From positions 56,399 through 120,398 of the forward strand of contig JAILOU010000051.1 in assembly GCA_024690665.1 (NCBI GenBank): a stretch of 64,000 bases of DNA, given 5' to 3'. Shown here one piece after another: positions 61,030-64,000 of this stretch. The stretch is from Eubacterium sp. (GTDB lineage: Bacteria; Bacillota; Clostridia; Lachnospirales; Lachnospiraceae). Position numbers and translations under genes: made by a program. The notes under the pieces were generated by a model. That model saw only the letters and a program-made list of their open reading frames with translations, was not told the origin of the DNA and made no database searches. The stretch's first letter is position 1, and every line of letters starts with the position of its first letter.

Positions 61030-61931
61030 GTGTTGGAAGGAAGTGGAATCTGAGCTAAGATGACTGCTAAAAATACGAGTCCACATCCGATTAATTCTTT
61101 TGTTGATAGTACTTCATGCAGAATCAGCCATCCAAATAAGGCGGCGAATACAGATTCCAAACTCATAAGAAGAGTAGCAATTGCAGGGGAAGTTCTTTTT
61201 TGCCCCAGAATCTGCAAGGTATAGGCTACTCCGCTAGAAAGTGCGCCGGCATATAATATCGTGATTTTGGCATCCCAGATATCAGACCAGGTTGGAGTTT
61301 CCGTAAGAAACATAAAAATCATGGATATGATGCCGGCAATTAAAAACTGGATACAAGACATGAGAACGCCGGATGTTTTGTATCTTGTAAAGTAGTCAAT
61401 TACAATAATATGAAGGGAAAAACAAAATGCGCTGATTAAACACAAAAAATCACCTGTTGAGATGGAAAAACCTTCCTTAATACATAGAAGATAAAAACCA
61501 AGCAGCGCTATTAAAACACATAGCCAGATGATTTTAGGCAGTTTTTTCTTAAAAACAAGCACACTTAATATCGGTACGATAATGATGTAGAGCGCTGTGA
61601 TAAAACCGGCTTTACCGGCTGTTGTCATACTGATTCCTACCTGTTGGAAGTTACTTGCTACTGCAAGTACGATTCCGCAGCAGATGCCACCGATGACAGA
61701 GTATTTGTTGCTTTTTAGGAGTTCATTTAGATTAGAAGGTTCAGTTTGACCATTTATCCGCTTGAAAATGATAATCACAGGAATCAGCACAACAAATCCG
61801 ATGTAATTTCTGCTCATATTGTAAGTAAAAGGGCCAACATATTCCATACCTGCACTCTGCGCCACAAAGGCGGATCCCCAGATGAGAGAGGTAATCAAAA
61901 GCATGATGTTGCCCTGGGTTTTTCGACTCAT
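61005..61931 (-). CDS. EamA/DMT-family transporter
   Basis: This 308-residue protein has ten TM helices in two repeated EamA halves, beginning GNIMLLITSLIWGSAFVAQSAG and with SGVAYTLQILGQKRTSPAIA in the second half. DMT proteins export amino acids, metabolites or drugs. AAGGAG precedes the ATG on the minus strand. It diverges from a LysR gene, which probably controls it. Confidence 0.9.
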   Translation of the reverse strand: MSRKTQGNIMLLITSLIWGSAFVAQSAGMEYVGPFTYNMSRNYIGFVVLIPVIIIFKRINGQTEPSNLNELLKSNKYSVIGGICCGIVLAVASNFQQVGISMTTAGKAGFITALYIIIVPILSVLVFKKKLPKIIWLCVLIALLGFYLLCIKEGFSISTGDFLCLISAFCFSLHIIVIDYFTRYKTSGVLMSCIQFLIAGIISMIFMFLTETPTWSDIWDAKITILYAGALSSGVAYTLQILGQKRTSPAIATLLMSLESVFAALFGWLILHEVLSTKELIGCGLVFLAVILAQIPLPSNTKKDGATS

Positions 61932-62013
61932 AGTATTTCTCCTTGTCTTTGAGTATTATCTATTTTATAATAAATCAAAGCAAAAGAAAACCTAATTTTT
62001 TATAAATGTGATA

Positions 62014-62028
62014 TTAAGTGTAACTTAA
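62014..62028 (+). promoter_or_regulatory. LysR-type binding site between the DMT and LysR genes
   Basis: TTAAGT-GTA-ACTTAA is a perfect dyad that obeys T-N11-A (T62015, A62027), in the divergent gap and just before the LysR ribosome site. It is probably the site for autoregulation and for control of the transporter. Confidence 0.55.
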
Positions 62029-62042
62029 AGAAAGGAGGCTGC

Positions 62043-62924
62043 ATGGACACAGCCAGATATCGTGCATTTTTAACGGCGGCAGAGACCGGAAGTATTCGAA
62101 ATGCCGCAGAAGTACTGGGATATACATCATCGGGAGTGTCTCAGCTGATTAAGTCATTGGAAGAAGATCTGCATCTGACCTTGTTCTTAAGAGGGAAAAA
62201 AGGCGTAACACTTACCTCGTCCGGCCAGATGATATTTCCGGCGATTCAAAAGCTGGTATCGCAGGAGAATCATTTGTTACAGCTTGCGGCAGATCTTAAC
62301 GGAACGGTGCTTGGAACTGTGAATGTTGATACCTATCACTCGCTTGCATCTGCCTGGATGCCGGATATAATCAGCGCTTTTCAGCAGATTTATCCGGAGG
62401 TGCGAATTAATTTATTTGAAGGAACACAACAGGATATTGTAGACCGGCTTCTTTCGGGACGAACGGATGTTGCAATATTTAATGATTCGGCAATGACCGG
62501 TAAGTATGACTGGATTCCGTTAAAAGACGATCCAATGCTTGCAGTTGTTCCGATTACGCATCCAATGGCACAAGAGAAGGTGTTCCCGGTAGAGAAGTTT
62601 GAGGGAGAACGCTTTATTATGCCGGAACACGGTTATGACTATGATGTAATGCGAATTCTTGCTCCATACAAGATTAAACCGGATATCTATCTGTCGACAT
62701 TTGACAGTTATATTGTACTGGAGATGGTAGAAAAAGAACTTGGGATCAGTATGGTAAACGGAGCTTGCATGAAAGATAAGGAAAAGGAAGGAAAGCTTAG
62801 AGCGCTTCCGCTTGATCCGCCGGATTCTTTGGAGATGGGGATTGCAGTTATGTCTCTAAAGGACGCGGCACCTGCGGTGCTAAAATTTATTGAATATACG
62901 CAGGAGATTATTGAGAAGATGTAG
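62043..62924 (+). CDS. LysR-family transcriptional regulator
   Basis: This 293-residue regulator has an N-terminal HTH (YRAFLTAAETGSIRNAAEVL, SSGVSQLIKSLEEDLHL) and a substrate-binding-like effector domain after residue 90 (GTVNVDTYHSLASAWMPDII). AAAGGAGG precedes the ATG. It diverges from the DMT exporter gene, the usual layout for a LysR protein and its target. The ligand is unknown, probably the transporter's substrate. Confidence 0.9.
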   Translation: MDTARYRAFLTAAETGSIRNAAEVLGYTSSGVSQLIKSLEEDLHLTLFLRGKKGVTLTSSGQMIFPAIQKLVSQENHLLQLAADLNGTVLGTVNVDTYHSLASAWMPDIISAFQQIYPEVRINLFEGTQQDIVDRLLSGRTDVAIFNDSAMTGKYDWIPLKDDPMLAVVPITHPMAQEKVFPVEKFEGERFIMPEHGYDYDVMRILAPYKIKPDIYLSTFDSYIVLEMVEKELGISMVNGACMKDKEKEGKLRALPLDPPDSLEMGIAVMSLKDAAPAVLKFIEYTQEIIEKM

Positions 62925-62968
62925 TATAATGCATAAAGAGATAATTTTACAGATATGAGAGGAGCATT

Positions 62969-63799
62969 ATGAAAAAGAAATGGATAATGCTGGCAGCCGG
63001 AATTGTGGTCATTGGAATGCTTACCGGTTGCGCAGATGAAAAGGAAAGTCAGGATACTTCACAAACAGAAACGGTATCGGAAGAAAAAACGGTTATTAAA
63101 AGCTATAAATTAAAAGAAGCAGATCTGAAAGGCGGCTGGTATGCTGTTGATACAGACAATAGCGAAGTGACGTACCTGATTTTTGAAAAAGATGGTGTAG
63201 TTAAGCAGACGACAGCTTCTATTGAGGAGACGGATAGCGGTCTTGTTACCTGTCAGGTGGCAGAAGGAGAGCAAACAAAAGGAACCTATTCTCTTTCTAA
63301 AAATGTCATTACCTGCAAGGTGAATAAGGAAAAAACAAAGTATGTATACGACTGTGAAACGGATGAATTTATGATTAAGGATCAAGAGGATGTGAAGTTC
63401 GCAAGAGACTGGCAGGCACTTGATCTTGAGGATGAAAAACAGGTTCAGGAATCTAAAGATTATACGATAGCGGGAACCTGGAATCTGACATATGAAGTGG
63501 AAATCGAAGGCGAGGATGTTACCTCTTATGAACTTGAGCCACAGACCCTGACATTTAAAGAGGACGGAACAGTGACGGATGATGAAAGCGGTGAGAGCGG
63601 ACGATATGTTTCTCGTGTAAATGGATTCTACTATGCGATAGTTGGTGATGATGTGTATATGGGACATGTAGCAGATTCAGACAGTACACAGATTCAGGAA
63701 CTTGACCTTGATGAGAGTAGCGATTCTTCTCTAAGACTGATGTTGATGAATCAGTATTGTGATGATGAAGAAACCTTATATCTACTAATCAGACAATAA
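62969..63799 (+). CDS. Lipoprotein of unknown function
   Basis: This 276-residue protein has a lipoprotein signal (WIMLAAGIVVIGMLTGC, lipobox LTGC), then a Ser/Thr/Glu-rich linker. The body looks like two beta-rich units with similar wording (DLKGGWYAVDTDNSEVTYLI, and TIAGTWNLTYEVEIEGED, TFKEDGTVTDDESG), like lipocalin-style domains often found in Lachnospiraceae lipoproteins. No function is known to me. GAGAGGAG precedes the ATG. TATAAT at 62925-62930, just after the LysR stop, may be part of its promoter. Confidence 0.75.
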   Translation: MKKKWIMLAAGIVVIGMLTGCADEKESQDTSQTETVSEEKTVIKSYKLKEADLKGGWYAVDTDNSEVTYLIFEKDGVVKQTTASIEETDSGLVTCQVAEGEQTKGTYSLSKNVITCKVNKEKTKYVYDCETDEFMIKDQEDVKFARDWQALDLEDEKQVQESKDYTIAGTWNLTYEVEIEGEDVTSYELEPQTLTFKEDGTVTDDESGESGRYVSRVNGFYYAIVGDDVYMGHVADSDSTQIQELDLDESSDSSLRLMLMNQYCDDEETLYLLIRQ

Positions 63800-63815
63800 T
63801 AGATATGCATAAATT

Positions 63816-63857
63816 AAGCTGAGCCCTGTTTTTGATAGGACTCAGCTTTATTAGTTT
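63816..63857 (+). terminator. Hairpin after the last lipoprotein gene
   Basis: AAGCTGAGCCCT pairs with AGGACTCAGCTT with one mismatch, followed by a weak T-rich stretch. Confidence 0.75.
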
Positions 63858-63862
63858 TATTA

Positions 63863-64000
63863 GTCAAGACTCGCTCGCGAGTCTTGCGCGCCGGATTCGG
63901 GTCTGCTTCAGCAGACAAATTCCTGTCCGAATCCGTGCGCATCCTCGCGGAGCGTTTAACTCAGTCGGAGCTTGCGACGGAATGCGTAGCATTCCTAGTC
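63863..64000 (-). repeat. Structured intergenic repeat, copy 2 (minus orientation)
   Basis: Bases 63863-63974 are the reverse complement of 40692-40803 with one mismatch in 112. Beyond 63974 the copies differ: here the element goes on into another dyad, GGAATGC-GTA-GCATTCC (63979-63995), and probably out of the window. It carries the same three perfect hairpins as copy 1 and lies directly after a terminator. Confidence 0.9.

Noticed and set aside
1..64000. CRISPR arrays, prophage or transposase genes
   Set aside because: No regularly spaced repeats, phage structural genes or transposases were seen; the only dispersed repeat is the 112-base structured element.

Overview
The window looks like a chromosomal segment from a low-to-mid GC, Gram-positive, anaerobic gut-type Clostridia, most likely Lachnospiraceae. 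The basis is the gene repertoire (formate-THF ligase, fchA-folD, OFA-family MFS, YesM/YesN-type two-component system, NEAT/Shp surface proteins, DegT/LuxE/LuxC glycan genes), strong AGGAGG-type ribosome binding sites and hairpin-plus-T terminators. No rRNA, tRNA, CRISPR array, phage or intact insertion sequence was seen.

Region 1 (1-20287) is one long, same-strand, tightly packed surface-glycan or flagellin-type glycosylation cluster. It opens with the 3' end of a DegT-family sugar aminotransferase. It then carries GT2 glycosyltransferases, three radical SAM proteins, a methyltransferase, a FabZ-like hotdog protein, a GT2/pyruvyltransferase megaprotein and a sulfotransferase-like protein. It ends with an acyl-activation and reduction cassette (AMP ligase, LuxE-like, LuxC-like) and a CDP-glucose 4,6-dehydratase. 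Several unrelated enzymes here carry the same kind of small Rossmann-like module. The natural product is not known to me.

Region 2 (20288-28662) holds an RND permease with a very long coiled-coil insertion, a CDF-like transporter that appears to have lost metal ligands, a DUF2798-like membrane protein, a cytidylate-kinase-like protein and formate-THF ligase. Region 3 (28663-40710) is mixed: a small PQ-loop-like protein, two secreted proteins (the first behind an 18-T tract inside its promoter spacer), an OFA-type MFS transporter, a VOC protein, a binding-protein/histidine-kinase/AraC-regulator trio, an ACT protein, a J-domain protein, a GGDEF-PAS protein and a very acidic protein whose stop codon lies in a structured repeat.

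Region 4 (40711-44885) contains an arylsulfate sulfotransferase-like lipoprotein, its likely LysR regulator, and a DtxR-like regulator. Region 5 (44886-55765) is a haem-acquisition operon: a secreted NEAT-FN3 protein, a two-NEAT membrane protein, Shp, a haem-type ABC importer (lipoprotein, permease, ATPase fused to DUF454) and an ABC exporter pair. Its upstream region has two 20-bp dyads exactly 90 bp apart and a DtxR-like box, and a better match to the same box lies over the promoter of the DtxR-like gene.

Region 6 (55762-64000) holds a ZIP transporter, a methyltransferase, a GT4 glycosyltransferase, the one-carbon pair fchA-folD (FolD lacks its cyclohydrolase lysine), a short flagellin-like protein, a DMT exporter divergent from a LysR regulator, and a lipoprotein. 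It closes with a second, inverted copy of the same 112-bp structured repeat seen at 40.7 kb. The most promising undescribed items are the acyl/radical-SAM glycan cluster, the doubly controlled haem operon, and the inverted structured repeat.
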